This document shows positions 63,950 through 64,000 of a stretch of DNA of 64,000 bases, one piece after another. A program made the position numbers and the translations under genes. The notes below the pieces were generated by a model, which was not told the DNA's origin, did not search any database, and saw only the letters and a program-made list of their open reading frames with translations. This stretch comes from Chlamydomonas reinhardtii (taxonomy: Eukaryota > Chlorophyta > Chlorophyceae > Chlamydomonadales > Chlamydomonadaceae), in assembly GCF_000002595.2 (NCBI RefSeq), contig NC_057011.1, forward strand, positions 2,471,151 to 2,535,150. The letters run 5' to 3'. How positions within the stretch are numbered: the first letter of the stretch is position 1; each line of letters begins with the position of its first letter.

Positions 63950-64000
63950 CTGCGCGTGTGTGTGTGAGTGTATGTGTGTGTGGGGGGGGGGTTGCACTCA

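Overview
The window is nuclear DNA of a volvocine green alga, almost certainly Chlamydomonas reinhardtii. It is GC-rich, its genes are split by many short introns, and it carries long (CA)n/(GT)n tracts and GCC-repeat codons. At 47881-51115 it holds a cytosolic HSP70 gene whose upstream region I recognise as the well-known C. reinhardtii HSP70A promoter. Two assembly gaps are present: 516 N at 14512-15027 and 100 N at 25535-25634.

Layout. 1-1.6 kb: 3' part of an unrecognised Gly/Ala-rich gene (+). 3.3 kb: a U6 snRNA-like gene with a TATA box 30 bp upstream. 4.8-6.9 kb: a BTB/POZ protein gene (+) with one apparent reading-frame slip. 7-24.7 kb: an accessory, repeat-rich region. It holds two Fanzor (eukaryotic TnpB-like, RNA-guided nuclease) remnants, one of them in a tandemly duplicated 1.46-kb arrangement. 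It also holds a small coiled-coil tail-anchored protein gene, a head-to-head 80-bp minisatellite around the first gap, a 199-bp perfect inverted repeat, several dispersed repeat families and a broken integrase/chromodomain fossil.

24.7-59.5 kb is gene-dense. RAPTOR, the TORC1 scaffold (-), spans about 13.4 kb in at least 23 exons and is interrupted by the second gap in its WD40 part. Divergent from it is a predicted plastid protein (+). Then come a Gly-rich disordered protein (+), HSP70A (-), a four-transmembrane protein (+) and an 87-residue single-span membrane protein (-). 61.2-64 kb: the 3' half of an ABCF5-type ribosome-associated ABC ATPase (-), running out of the window.

Functionally the recognised genes are growth and proteostasis housekeeping genes (TORC1 scaffold, cytosolic chaperone, translation-factor-like ABCF). 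I see no evidence that they form a dedicated cluster. The least explained signals are (a) the Fanzor-derived tandem locus, (b) short sequence modules shared by introns of several unrelated genes and placed mainly near 5' or 3' splice sites, and (c) the perfect inverted repeat, which could give a long hairpin RNA. Exon borders were placed by hand from GT/GC-AG sites, reading frame and family similarity; no transcript data were available.
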